63,799 nt of DNA from an uncultured Acidimicrobiales bacterium (GCA_937930695.1 CALHCB010000081.1:1-63799), one strand, 5' to 3'; counted from the stretch's first letter, positions 17,437 through 26,030 are shown. The notes: generated by a model not told the origin, from the sequence alone. A program made the numbers and translations.

Positions 17437-18510
17437 GTGGTTCTCCCGGTACGACCTCCGATCAAGCCCATGCTGGCCAAGGCCGTGGCCGGGATTCCCG
17501 ACCGCGACGATCTGTTGTTTGAACCGAAGTGGGACGGATTCCGTTGCATCATCTTCCGCGATGGCAACGACGTGATCCTCGGGTCTCGAAACGAAAAGCC
17601 ACTCACTCGCTACTTCCCCGAGATGCTCGATCCCATTCGGGAGCAGTTTCCCGATCAGTGCGTTGTTGATGGCGAGCTGATCGTCGAGACCAGCGATCAC
17701 CTCGATTTCGAAGCTCTCCAACAACGCATTCACCCAGCTGAATCTCGGGTCAACCTGCTCGCCGAGAAGACGCCTGCGCAGTTTGTTGCGTTCGATCTTC
17801 TCGCGATTGACGACGACGACGTGCGACCTCGACCGTTCGGCGAACGTAGGGAACTTCTCGAGTCCCGCTTCGGAGCCCTGACGTCGCCACTTCATCTCAC
17901 CTCGGTGACCCGCGACCACGCGGTCGCGGCCGAGTGGTTCGAGGTTTTCGAAGGTGCTGGCCTCGATGGCTTGATCGCCAAGCCCACTGACGATCCATAC
18001 GTCGAGAACAAGAGGACACAGCTCAAGGTCAAACACATTCGTTCCGCTGATGCCGTCGTCGCTGGCTATCGCTGGCACAAAGACGGACAGGGCGTTGGCT
18101 CGCTCCTGCTCGGCCTCAACAACGAAGCTGGAGAACTCCAGCACGTCGGTGTTGCGGCGAGCTTCACTGCGAAGCGGCGGGCCGAACTTGTCGAAGAACT
18201 GAGCGAGCTGACCGACGGCGCGCTCGAAGCCCATCCATGGCGAAGTTGGGCTGACGCGCAAGCACACGAGGGCGGCCGCATGCCGGGTGCCCAGAATCGG
18301 TGGAGTGGCGGCAAGGACCATTCGTGGGTACCACTCAGGATCGAGAAGGTCGTCGAAGTCAAGTACGGCAGCACACTCAACGGCCGCTTTCGAGAGGTGA
18401 CGAAGGTGCTGCGGTGGCGTCCCGACAAGACACCTGCCGAGTGCACCTTTGAGCAACTCGACGAGCCAATTCCCGTTGGGCTCAGCCGAGTGCTCGGCCC
18501 TCAGTCCTAA
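17437..18510 (+). CDS. ligC: ATP-dependent DNA ligase (LigC type)
   Basis: It seals DNA nicks using ATP. The 357-residue protein has ligase motif I EPKWDG with the adenylated Lys31, then motif III-like VAFDLLAIDDDD. Motif IV GLDGLIAK and motif V QLKVKHIRSADAVVAG come next. An OB-fold C-terminus ends WRPDKTPAECTFEQLDEP. It is the short, single-function LigC form rather than a LigD fusion. A separate LigD-type polymerase domain is encoded 750 bp downstream, so the two may act together in gap-filling repair, as LigC and Prim-PolC do in mycobacteria. No Ku gene is in the window. Confidence 0.93.
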   Translation: MVLPVRPPIKPMLAKAVAGIPDRDDLLFEPKWDGFRCIIFRDGNDVILGSRNEKPLTRYFPEMLDPIREQFPDQCVVDGELIVETSDHLDFEALQQRIHPAESRVNLLAEKTPAQFVAFDLLAIDDDDVRPRPFGERRELLESRFGALTSPLHLTSVTRDHAVAAEWFEVFEGAGLDGLIAKPTDDPYVENKRTQLKVKHIRSADAVVAGYRWHKDGQGVGSLLLGLNNEAGELQHVGVAASFTAKRRAELVEELSELTDGALEAHPWRSWADAQAHEGGRMPGAQNRWSGGKDHSWVPLRIEKVVEVKYGSTLNGRFREVTKVLRWRPDKTPAECTFEQLDEPIPVGLSRVLGPQS

Positions 18511-18522
18511 CGCACTCGTTCT

Positions 18523-19194
18523 TCACTCCTCGGGGAGGAGCAACCCGGCGGCGGTTGCCTCGGCGATAATGGCCTGAGCCAGGTCCCACAATTCGACAGC
18601 CCCCGCAACAATCGGACCGTTCACCTTCTGGACCTGCGCCTCACGAATTCCGTTCTCGGTCCAGCTCAGCCCACCACTGCCCGCGTTGAGAAGCAGGGGC
18701 TGAAGTCGATCGATGGCGTACGCGAACTGTCCGGTTGGGGTTGCCCGGTCCTCGTATTCATCCCATAGCTCGCGCATCTCCGCCGCTTGATCGTCGGGCA
18801 ACAGGCCGAAGAGCCGATCAGCGGCCGCCTCTTCATTCGCCTGCTTGGAGAGCCGGGCGGCATCGTCGTAGATGTAGACATCGCCGGCGTCGATCTCGAC
18901 AATGTCGTGGACCAGCACCAACTTGAGAGCCCGGGCGACGTCCACCTCGGGTGCGGCTCGTTCGCCAAGCACGATCGCCATCATCGCGAGGTGCCAGGAG
19001 TGTTCAGCGGTGTTTTCGAATCGCGAACTATCAATCAGCCGGCTTCGGCGGATGATGCCTTTGAGCCGGTCGAGCTCGAGGATGAACGAGATCTGCTGTC
19101 CCAAGCGTTCATCGATCTTGGCGGCCAAACGTCCAATGACTGCAACATCGAGAGCATTGTCAGGCGGCGCAGGTGCAGAAGCTTCGGAGTTCAT
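18523..19194 (-). CDS. HD-domain hydrolase (YfbR/HDDC2-like 5'-deoxynucleotidase)
   Basis: It is predicted to remove phosphate from deoxynucleoside 5'-monophosphates. The 223 residues carry the HD pattern: His65 and His68 in ENTAEHSWHLAMM, and His96-Asp97 in LVLVHDIVEIDAGD. The preceding LELDRLKGIIRRSRL matches the HDDC2 branch. It is wedged between ligC and the polymerase gene on the opposite strand; a link to nucleotide pools for repair is only suggestive. The start has a leaderless promoter. Confidence 0.88.
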   Translation of the reverse strand: MNSEASAPAPPDNALDVAVIGRLAAKIDERLGQQISFILELDRLKGIIRRSRLIDSSRFENTAEHSWHLAMMAIVLGERAAPEVDVARALKLVLVHDIVEIDAGDVYIYDDAARLSKQANEEAAADRLFGLLPDDQAAEMRELWDEYEDRATPTGQFAYAIDRLQPLLLNAGSGGLSWTENGIREAQVQKVNGPIVAGAVELWDLAQAIIAEATAAGLLLPEE

Positions 19195-19200
19195 CGCTCA

Positions 19201-19206
19201 ACACTA
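19201..19206 (-). promoter_or_regulatory. Predicted -10 of the HD hydrolase (leaderless)
   Basis: On the minus strand TAGTGT is followed by 6 nt and the ATG at 19194. Confidence 0.5.
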
Positions 19207-19262
19207 CGAGCCGGTGCGCCATGGATTCTCCAATTAGGATCGGCACCAGCCGAGGAGAACCC

Positions 19263-20279
19263 GTGAGCAACGGAGAAGCGATTTCCATCGAGTTGGCGGG
19301 ACACGACGTACGCGTCACTAGCCCCGACAAGATCTTCTTCACCAAGCGTGACGAGACCAAGCTCGACCTCATTGATTACTACGTCGCCATCCAGGAGCCA
19401 CTGTTGCGATCGATGGGCGGACGACCCGTGCTCCTCCAACGATTTCCCGATGGAGCATCTGGAAAGTCGTTCTTTCAGAAGCGGGTCCCGAAGGGGGCTC
19501 CGGAGTGGCTTCAGACCACCGAGGTCAGCACGCCGAACGGCACAACATCGAATGCCATGGTCGCCAACGACATCGCTCATGTGGCCTGGGCGGTCAACAT
19601 GGGATGCCTCGGCTTTCACGTCTGGCCGTACCTGGCGAGCGATCCGGAACACACCGACGAACTCCGTATCGACCTCGACCCTTCGCCGGGGACCGACTTC
19701 GATGACATCCGCCTCAGCGCCGTTCGGACCAAGGACCTCCTGGACGAACTCGGAATCCGTTCCTACATCAAGACCTCGGCAAGTCGAGGCTTGCACATCT
19801 ATGCACGACTGGCGGCCCACTGGGATGGCTATGAGGTTCGAGCAGCCGCGGTGGCCCTCGCCCGCGAGCTCGAGCGTCGTTATCCCGACGATCTCACGGC
19901 GCAATGGTGGAAGGAAGAACGGGGCGCTCGTGTGTTCGTTGACTTCAATCAGAACGCCCCACACAAGACCGTGTTCGGCCCCTGGTCTGTCCGCGCTCGA
20001 GTGGGCGCCCAAGTGTCGACTCCGTTGTTCTGGGAAGAAGTGACTGACGTCGATCTGAATGCCCTGACGATCGAGAACGTGCCGGCTCGGGTCGATACCG
20101 ACGGCGATCCGTGGATCGACATGAACGAACATCCCCAGTCGATCGAACCACTCCTGGAGATGTCGGCCGCCGATATGAAGGCCGGAATGATGGACGCTCC
20201 GTGGCCACCCGTGTACCCAAAGCAGCCAAACGAACCGCCACGCGTCGCACCATCACGGGCCAAGAAGCCCGAATCCTGA
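19263..20279 (+). CDS. LigD-type polymerase/primase domain protein (PolDom, stand-alone)
   Basis: This archaeo-eukaryotic primase-fold polymerase fills gaps and adds (ribo)nucleotides during end joining or excision repair. The 338 residues carry the DxD metal site in RIDLDPSPG. SASRGLHIYARL and VFVDFNQNAPHKTVFGPWSVRAR are also typical of LigD PolDom. It has no ligase or phosphoesterase domain. I chose GTG 19263 because GAGGAG stands 5 nt upstream; ATG 19221 is also in frame but would overlap the divergent promoter region. With LigC nearby it forms a split LigD-like pair. Confidence 0.92.
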   Translation: MSNGEAISIELAGHDVRVTSPDKIFFTKRDETKLDLIDYYVAIQEPLLRSMGGRPVLLQRFPDGASGKSFFQKRVPKGAPEWLQTTEVSTPNGTTSNAMVANDIAHVAWAVNMGCLGFHVWPYLASDPEHTDELRIDLDPSPGTDFDDIRLSAVRTKDLLDELGIRSYIKTSASRGLHIYARLAAHWDGYEVRAAAVALARELERRYPDDLTAQWWKEERGARVFVDFNQNAPHKTVFGPWSVRARVGAQVSTPLFWEEVTDVDLNALTIENVPARVDTDGDPWIDMNEHPQSIEPLLEMSAADMKAGMMDAPWPPVYPKQPNEPPRVAPSRAKKPES

Positions 20280-20302
20280 CCGAGCCCGCATTAAAGCCAC
20301 TT

Positions 20303-20322
20303 CACGCCAATAGTTTGGCGTG
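20303..20322. repeat. 8-bp perfect hairpin (CACGCCAA-TAGT-TTGGCGTG)
   Basis: Perfect 8-bp arms with a 4-nt loop lie between the polymerase-domain stop and the next start codon. With no T-run it is a weak terminator candidate. The loop and right arm contain TAGTTT (20311-20316), a possible -10 hexamer 8 nt before the GTG at 20325, so it could also act as an operator or protect a transcript end. Confidence 0.5.
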
Positions 20323-20324
20323 CC

Positions 20325-21428
20325 GTGGTGCGGGTTCGAATTGCCTGGGCGCTCAGCGTCGGTTTGGTTGTGGCTGCTGCCGTAGTCGCGTTCGACACGT
20401 GGCCATCGCCCTCCGTTGAGGAGACCTCCGAGGTCTCTGGCCAGATCGAACGAACCGGCCCTTGCGCCTCCCCCACGATCGAATGCGCACTGGTCGAAGT
20501 GGCCCTGACATCGGGATCGAGCGCTGGTCAGCTTGTCGCTCTGGAACACCGGCACGATGCCACATCGCTCGGAACCGAAGCACTCCGAGTGGGCACCATC
20601 GTTCGGATCCGTTCAACCGACGATGGCGGCTACTCCCTGATCGCTTCGGAGCGCTCGGCCTCCGTCGCACTGCTCGCCGCCGCAGGTTTTGTGCTGCTCA
20701 TGATCCTTGGCGGCCGAACTGGAGCGCCCGCCATGCTTGCTTTGGCGATCATCAGTCTCGCCGCTGTCGTCTACGCCGCTCCGGCGCTCGATGCAGGCAG
20801 CGCTCCGGTGAGAGTCTTCGGCGCAACTATCGTGCTCGCGGCCGCATTGCTCGCCGTCGCCACCGATCGCCGACCGACATCAATTCTGAGCCTCACGGCA
20901 GCGGCAGCAATGGCGGCGCTCGCTGCTTCTTGGCTTCTCGAGCAAGTCAACCTGAGCGACGACAAGCATCTGCTCTCACTGAGCGCCGTCGTGGTTGGTC
21001 TCGGAGCAGTGGCCTTTCGTCGGCGACCAGTTGACCAGCGGACAACGACAGCCGGATTCGTTTTCGTTGGGCTTGGCCTTCCACTGCTCGCAACTGCGAC
21101 GACCAACGGAGGAGGCGGCGCGGGACTCGATTCACCTCAACTCGCGGCGCTTCTGGTGCTCGTTGGCGCTCTCGGCATCGCCCTCTCGACGCACGCACTT
21201 ATCGACTCAGCGCTCACGACAGCGCTGCGATTCGAACGAGCGCAGATAGCTCCTCTCGGGGCGACACCCGGCAATGTCCTTACCGGTGAGACCTCGATCG
21301 ACGATCTTGTGATCGATCTGCGCCCGGCGATTCGACGGGAATTGATAGTGGAAGACGACGAGCCAGTCGTTGCGCAAGAGGAGCGAGCATCGCTTCTCAC
21401 AAAGCTCCGGGCCGGACTCGAAGACTGA
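20325..21428 (+). CDS. Polytopic membrane protein, YibE/F-like
   Basis: The 367-residue protein has an N-terminal membrane segment, an extracytoplasmic beta-rich part (about 30-110), then a run of hydrophobic helices from about residue 113 to 290 and a cytoplasmic acidic tail. The FVLLMILGGRTGAPAMLALAIISLA segment resembles the conserved helix pair of YibE/F-like proteins. The match is partial, and the transported or bound molecule of that family is unknown. Two consecutive GTG codons (20325, 20328) could serve as start. The gene stands alone before the TetR operator. Confidence 0.65.
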   Translation: MVRVRIAWALSVGLVVAAAVVAFDTWPSPSVEETSEVSGQIERTGPCASPTIECALVEVALTSGSSAGQLVALEHRHDATSLGTEALRVGTIVRIRSTDDGGYSLIASERSASVALLAAAGFVLLMILGGRTGAPAMLALAIISLAAVVYAAPALDAGSAPVRVFGATIVLAAALLAVATDRRPTSILSLTAAAAMAALAASWLLEQVNLSDDKHLLSLSAVVVGLGAVAFRRRPVDQRTTTAGFVFVGLGLPLLATATTNGGGGAGLDSPQLAALLVLVGALGIALSTHALIDSALTTALRFERAQIAPLGATPGNVLTGETSIDDLVIDLRPAIRRELIVEDDEPVVAQEERASLLTKLRAGLED

Positions 21429-21432
21429 CCCA

Positions 21433-21470
21433 TGACACGATCCGTGTCACTCTTGACACGGATCGTGTCA
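21433..21470. promoter_or_regulatory. TetR-type double operator
   Basis: TGACACGATCCGTGTCA (21433-21449) and TGACACGGATCGTGTCA (21454-21470) are exact reverse complements of each other, 4 bp apart. Each is also an internal dyad TGACAC-N5-GTGTCA. This gives two repressor sites on a 21-bp centre-to-centre spacing, about two helical turns, 17 bp before the tetR start codon. Confidence 0.8.
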
Positions 21471-21487
21471 CTCGCGAAGATGGGCGC

Positions 21488-22096
21488 ATGTCTTCTGACG
21501 ATTCGCTCCAAGACAAGCGAGCCGAGGTCACCAAGGATGCAATCCGCGCCGCCGTCGAATCGATCTTGGCCGATGAGCACCCAGCTGCGATTAGCGTTCC
21601 GGCGGTAGCGAAGCAGGCGGGGGTCTCGGTTCGTACCGTTTACCGCCACTTCCCGTCCAAGCAGGCGCTGCTCGACGATGTTGCCGCCATCCAAATGCGC
21701 CGCGCCGACAAGTTGACCCGAGGCCGGGATGATCTCTTTGATGACCCTGCCGCCTACCTCAGGGTCCTGTGGCGAGATTTCGCCTCCGATGTCGAAGCAG
21801 TACGAGCCCAGCACACGTCGAAGGCCGGCGCCGATCTCCGGGCCAGGCGACTCAGCGGGTCACGAGCCGGCATCCGAACCAAACTCGACGCAGAGTTTCC
21901 CAATGCAACTGATGCGGATCTGTCGCGCCTCACTGATCTGCTTGTGGCCGTCCCCAGCTCGTCAATGTTCCTCGAGCTTCATGACCGGTTGGGGCACGAG
22001 CCGGACGAGGCCGCGGATCTCGCGATGTGGATGGTCCGAGCAGCACAACGAGAGTTCGCCAGAAACGGCGGATTCGAACGGAGAGAACCAGGATGA
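21488..22096 (+). CDS. TetR family transcriptional regulator
   Basis: This is a 202-residue repressor-type regulator. The N-terminal helix-turn-helix is ISVPAVAKQAGVSVRTVYRHFPSKQALLDDV (residues about 35-65); the C-terminal ligand domain is variable. The double operator just upstream indicates autoregulation. The ATGA overlap with the downstream mobile-domain gene puts both under the same control, so that gene is probably its target and the enzyme's substrate possibly its ligand. Confidence 0.93.
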   Translation: MSSDDSLQDKRAEVTKDAIRAAVESILADEHPAAISVPAVAKQAGVSVRTVYRHFPSKQALLDDVAAIQMRRADKLTRGRDDLFDDPAAYLRVLWRDFASDVEAVRAQHTSKAGADLRARRLSGSRAGIRTKLDAEFPNATDADLSRLTDLLVAVPSSSMFLELHDRLGHEPDEAADLAMWMVRAAQREFARNGGFERREPG

Positions 22097-23775
22097 AATC
22101 GACCACGCACCACTTGACAGAGACCACCGAATTCGAGGCGCCAGGCGCTGGAAGTTGGGAACTCGACCTCGCCCACTTCAGCCCTGACTGTTCGCGAATT
22201 GCTCGAGATGCGATCGAAATCGCTATGAGCCGCGGCATCGAGGACGGGTTCGACATGGTCGGCGCACCCGTGAAGACGATCGAGGCACGTTTCATCAACG
22301 GGCGCTTCTATCGACGCCTCGTCCCGCTCGTCGGGGCGAGCCGGAACCTTCCAGAGCCTCCGCCGATCGCGCTCAAGATTGCCACTCGCTTGCATCCGGG
22401 CTTTCGCAAACGCGCCAAGACCGCGCAAGGCGCGCTGGCCGGCCGGGTGTGGATGGACGAGCTGGATCGTTGGGAAAGCACCTGGAAACCCGACCTCATC
22501 GCAGCGAGCAAGCAGATCGGAACTGTCGAGCTCAGCGCGATCGATGACAACGAACTCGCCGATCTGGTCGTCACGGCGAATGCCCACATGGTCGCTGGCC
22601 TCATCCTCCACTTCCGACTGCACATCTCTGATCTTGGTCCCATCGGGCTGCTTCTGGTGAGGGGCCGAGATTGGGGCCTCGATCCCGTCGGACTCATGCA
22701 GTGTCTGTCCGGGTACTCGTTCGCGACGAGCGCCCCTGCGGCTGCGCTCGCTGGCATCGCTACGCATCTTCAGGGAGACGTTGGTTCGCTTGCCGAGGTC
22801 CGCCGAGCCAGCCCAGAAGCAGCCGAGAAGTTGGACGCATTCCTGGCGGAGTTCGGCGATCGCCTGACCGGTGGATATGACTTGGCCGACCGCACCCTGG
22901 CCGAGATGCCCGACACGATCCTTGGCGGGATTCGGTCCGCGGGATCTCGACCGATCACCGACGCGGCCAAGCAGCTTGGTGACCGAACGGCTGATGAGCT
23001 TCGGGCCCAGCTGCCGTCGGAGCATCGTGGAACCTTCGACGGATTGGTGGCCGATGCCAGAGCTCTCTACGGCCTACGCGACGAGAACGGTCCCATCACC
23101 TACCAGTGGCCTGCAGGTCTACTCCGGCGCATTGTGTTGCAGGCTGGAACGCGGTTGGTGCAAGACAAACGCATCAAGCATTTGGATCATGTCTTCGATC
23201 TGTCCGCCGCCGAGCTCGCGGCCACGCTTCGGGGACCAAGCACCAACGTCGGAGCCGTTTCGGCGTCTGAGGCCGAGCGACGCTGCACCACCCGGCGGAG
23301 TTGGCTGGAAATGGATGCGCCAAGGCTGCTTGGTCCCGAGCCAGTGATCCCACCCCTCGAGGTCCTCCCGGCGTCGCTTGCCGCCCTCATGGACATCATT
23401 TTGACCGTGCTCGAACTCATTGAGTCTCCGATCGAACGGACGGGCCTCAGCGGAGTCGGCGTCGGCCAAGATCGCTATGTGGGACGTGCCCGGGTCGTGT
23501 CCGACGCCATCGATGCCCTCGCCGAATTCGAGCCGGGCGATGTGCTCGTCACCCCCTTCACGGTGCCCACGATCAACGCTGTCCTCGCGATGGCTGGTGC
23601 AGTGGTCACCGAAGAAGGTGGACTTCTGAGCCACGCTGCGGTGATCGCTCGGGAGTTCGGTATCCCAGCAGTCATCGGCATCGATGCGGCAACCAGCACG
23701 ATCCCCGATGGAGCAATGATCGAAGTCAACGCCAACACCGGCATGGTCACCGTCGGTCCGCCCTGCGGACCGTGA
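22093..23775 (+). CDS. PEP-utilising enzyme mobile-domain protein without ATP-grasp
   Basis: The 560-residue protein ends in a swivelling phosphohistidine domain. The motif TEEGGLLSHAAVIAREFGIPAV has the catalytic-type His514, followed by IPDGAMIEVNANTGMV. The first about 430 residues are mostly helical and recall the central part of rifampin phosphotransferase-like proteins. I do not see the PEP-synthase ATP-grasp domain that would phosphorylate the histidine. It may work with a separate ATP-binding partner or have lost the phosphotransfer step. It is co-transcribed with tetR. Substrate unknown. Confidence 0.75.
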   Translation: MKSTTHHLTETTEFEAPGAGSWELDLAHFSPDCSRIARDAIEIAMSRGIEDGFDMVGAPVKTIEARFINGRFYRRLVPLVGASRNLPEPPPIALKIATRLHPGFRKRAKTAQGALAGRVWMDELDRWESTWKPDLIAASKQIGTVELSAIDDNELADLVVTANAHMVAGLILHFRLHISDLGPIGLLLVRGRDWGLDPVGLMQCLSGYSFATSAPAAALAGIATHLQGDVGSLAEVRRASPEAAEKLDAFLAEFGDRLTGGYDLADRTLAEMPDTILGGIRSAGSRPITDAAKQLGDRTADELRAQLPSEHRGTFDGLVADARALYGLRDENGPITYQWPAGLLRRIVLQAGTRLVQDKRIKHLDHVFDLSAAELAATLRGPSTNVGAVSASEAERRCTTRRSWLEMDAPRLLGPEPVIPPLEVLPASLAALMDIILTVLELIESPIERTGLSGVGVGQDRYVGRARVVSDAIDALAEFEPGDVLVTPFTVPTINAVLAMAGAVVTEEGGLLSHAAVIAREFGIPAVIGIDAATSTIPDGAMIEVNANTGMVTVGPPCGP

Positions 23776-23788
23776 CAGTCTTGACCCA

Positions 23789-24379
23789 ATGACAATCCAT
23801 GCCGTGTTCGGTTCCCCACTGCCCGATGTCACGCTTCGCGGGCCGAACGTCGAGCTTCGGTGCTTTGACCGCGGCGATCTTCCCCTCATCCAGGAAGCCT
23901 CGGCCGACGAGTTCATCCCGGTGATCACCACGGTTCCCGAGAGCTACTCACCGGCTGAGGGGTTGGCCTTCATCGAACGCCAGAACTTTCGCCTCGCGTC
24001 CGGCGAAGGTTGGTCACTCGCCATCGTTGATGCGGCGAATCAACAAGCAGTCGGCCAGATCGGTCTCTGGATCTCTCAGCTCTCGAAGGGCCGAGCTGAA
24101 ATCGGCTACTGGGTCGCACCATCGGGACGAGGAAGCCGAGCTGCTTCCCACGCCGTGCGCTTGCTGAGCGACTGGGCCTTCGAGAACCTGGACGTCGAAC
24201 GGCTCGGCCTCTACATCGAGCCGTGGAACAGCGCGTCGATCAAGACAGCCGAGTACGCCGGCTTCAACCGTGAGGCCCTCCTGAAGAACTGGGAACGAGT
24301 CGGAGGCATCCCGAAGGACATGTGGTCCTACGTTCGGCTGCGAGACCCCCTTGGTGAGAGGACCGAAGCCGGCCAGTAG
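23789..24379 (+). CDS. GNAT family N-acetyltransferase (RimJ/RimL-like)
   Basis: It is predicted to acetylate an amine using acetyl-CoA. The 196 residues have the RimJ/RimL-type opening (TLRGPNVELRCFDRGDLPLIQEA), the acetyl-CoA loop region YWVAPSGRGSRAASHAVRLL and the NSASIKTAEYAGFNREALLKNW tail. It lies 13 bp after the mobile-domain gene, so it may belong to the same transcript. Confidence 0.9.
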   Translation: MTIHAVFGSPLPDVTLRGPNVELRCFDRGDLPLIQEASADEFIPVITTVPESYSPAEGLAFIERQNFRLASGEGWSLAIVDAANQQAVGQIGLWISQLSKGRAEIGYWVAPSGRGSRAASHAVRLLSDWAFENLDVERLGLYIEPWNSASIKTAEYAGFNREALLKNWERVGGIPKDMWSYVRLRDPLGERTEAGQ

Positions 24380-24382
24380 TGT
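24377..24382 (+). promoter_or_regulatory. Predicted -10 of the maltokinase-cap-like gene (leaderless)
   Basis: TAGTGT is followed by 6 nt and the ATG at 24389; it overlaps the stop codon of the upstream acetyltransferase. Confidence 0.5.
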
Positions 24383-24388
24383 CAGTCC

Positions 24389-25015
24389 ATGGCGATCATT
24401 CACAAGGCCACGCTCTCCCCCTCGAAGCTCGAACTGCTGGCGGAGCACGTCGCAGGTATCAGCGAGTTGGCTTCGCACATCGACGGCGATTTGTCGCAAA
24501 TCGGGGCGTATCGCTTCGATGATCCCGAGGGTGCCGTGGGGATCGAAACCCACCTTCTCACCAGCAACTCGGGCGACGTCCTGCACCTTCCGTTGACCTA
24601 TCGAGGCGCTCCTCTTGAGGCGGCGGAACAGTGGCTCCTCGGCACCATGGAACACTCTGTCCTCGGGACCCGGTGGGTCTACGACGGCTGCGTTGACTTG
24701 GTCTATCTACGGGAACTCGTCCGAACCATTCTCTCTGGCGGCCAACAGGTTCCCGAGATGGTCGAAACCGATGACGGCCCGATGGAGCGTCCGGCAAGCG
24801 CCGCAGTTCGCGGCAGCGGTACTGACCCCGGAGCACCACCAGTCATCACCGAAGCTCGAGCCAAGCGCGAGGGAACACAGACTCAAATCATTCTCGACGG
24901 GTTGACCGTCACCATCCGCAACGCACTGAGCGGACCCAACCCGGCTGGCAGCCACCACCTCACCGGAACCTGGAAAACCAACGACGAGCCGACGGTTCTG
25001 GTTTCTCTGAGCTAG
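24389..25015 (+). CDS. Stand-alone maltokinase N-terminal-cap-like protein
   Basis: The 208-residue protein opens AIIHKATLSPSKLELLAEH, the start typical of the N-terminal cap domain of maltokinase (Mak) and of the CG0192-related proteins. The typical WVYDGCVDLVYLRELV segment is near residues 97-112. No kinase domain follows; the sequence ends after a beta-rich segment. It may bind a sugar or nucleotide or act as a partner protein. No trehalose or glycogen genes are adjacent. Confidence 0.75.
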   Translation: MAIIHKATLSPSKLELLAEHVAGISELASHIDGDLSQIGAYRFDDPEGAVGIETHLLTSNSGDVLHLPLTYRGAPLEAAEQWLLGTMEHSVLGTRWVYDGCVDLVYLRELVRTILSGGQQVPEMVETDDGPMERPASAAVRGSGTDPGAPPVITEARAKREGTQTQIILDGLTVTIRNALSGPNPAGSHHLTGTWKTNDEPTVLVSLS

Positions 25016-25016
25016 C

Positions 25017-26030
25017 TCACCAGTGCCGAAGATCAATGGCCCAACGATCGACAATGTCGTTGCCGCTGGCAATCCAGAACTGTTCGTGGCGAGCAACGGT
25101 GGGATCAACATGTGCCGTGTAGAGGCGGACCTGGTCACCCACTGCAAGCTTCATCGACCCATCCGCCTGGGACAGCGTGGAGTGCTCATCTGAGCAGAAC
25201 ATCAGCTCGCCATCAGCCCAGGTCGGCACCCCGTGATCGAGGCCGAATGCCTTCAACCCAGCATCGACAACTGCCCACCCTTTCGGGCTGACCGAGATAA
25301 CGGTCGCCACCACGGTCATCGCCTGTTCAAAGGGAAGATCAAGCCCGTCGTAATGGGTGTCCATCACCACGTAGCTCCCCGCCTGGATCTCGGTAACCCA
25401 AGTATTGACGTCGTACGTTCCGGTGCCGCCTCCGGACACAATCTCTCCCCCGACAACCTCGTGTGCCTCGAGCAGGGTGGCCATCGCCCGCTCGACCTTG
25501 CGAGTCTTCGAGCCACGGTCTTCCACCATCATCAGGTGTCCCTCATACCCCATGACACCGCGGACCTCGATGCCCTCGGACCGAGCTCGGTCAGCGAGAC
25601 GCCCCGCATCCTCGACCGAACATCCACAGCGAGGAAGACCGACCTCAACATCGATCAAGACGCGTCGAATGCCACCATCGATGACTGCTTGCAGCGTCTC
25701 ATCGGAGTCGACCGCAATGGTCACTGCGGCATCATCAGAGAGCCCCGCCAATCGACCGGCGTCGAGTGTTTCGTTTGCGAGGAGCAGATCATCGTCGAGG
25801 CCCGCAGAGATCATCCCTTCGATTTCTGCCAAGGTCGCAGCGCAGAAACCGGTGTGGCCATCGTTCGCCAGCTGACGGGCCAGGTCCGTCGACTTGAATG
25901 CCTTCACGTGTGGCCGCAGGGCCAAACCGGGCAACGCCGCGTCCATGATTCGGCAGTTCTTGTCGAAGATTTCTTTGTCGACAACCAGCGCTGGTGTCAC
26001 GAGGTCTTCGACGAATTGCGGATCAGCCAT
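25017..26030 (-). CDS. PLP-dependent D-threonine aldolase / D-serine dehydratase-like enzyme
   Basis: This is an alanine-racemase-fold enzyme acting on beta-hydroxy D-amino acids. In the 337 residues the PLP lysine lies in RPHVKAFKST (residues about 38-47). The phosphate-binding barrel strands continue to about 230. The C-terminal domain holds the metal-binding SDEHSTL and the segment VDPTVARHEQFWI. Whether it cleaves D-threonine or dehydrates D-serine is undecided. It is convergent with the preceding gene with 1 bp between stop codons. Confidence 0.88.
   Translation of the reverse strand: MADPQFVEDLVTPALVVDKEIFDKNCRIMDAALPGLALRPHVKAFKSTDLARQLANDGHTGFCAATLAEIEGMISAGLDDDLLLANETLDAGRLAGLSDDAAVTIAVDSDETLQAVIDGGIRRVLIDVEVGLPRCGCSVEDAGRLADRARSEGIEVRGVMGYEGHLMMVEDRGSKTRKVERAMATLLEAHEVVGGEIVSGGGTGTYDVNTWVTEIQAGSYVVMDTHYDGLDLPFEQAMTVVATVISVSPKGWAVVDAGLKAFGLDHGVPTWADGELMFCSDEHSTLSQADGSMKLAVGDQVRLYTAHVDPTVARHEQFWIASGNDIVDRWAIDLRHW

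Noticed and set aside
16669..18456. A 595-codon open frame on the minus strand
   Set aside because: It is fully antisense to the PPOX-type and ligC genes, whose motifs are clear. Its translation has no domain pattern and the composition of a GC-rich shadow frame.
21979..23025. A 348-codon minus-strand open frame
   Set aside because: It is antisense to the tetR and mobile-domain genes, which are coupled and motif-supported.
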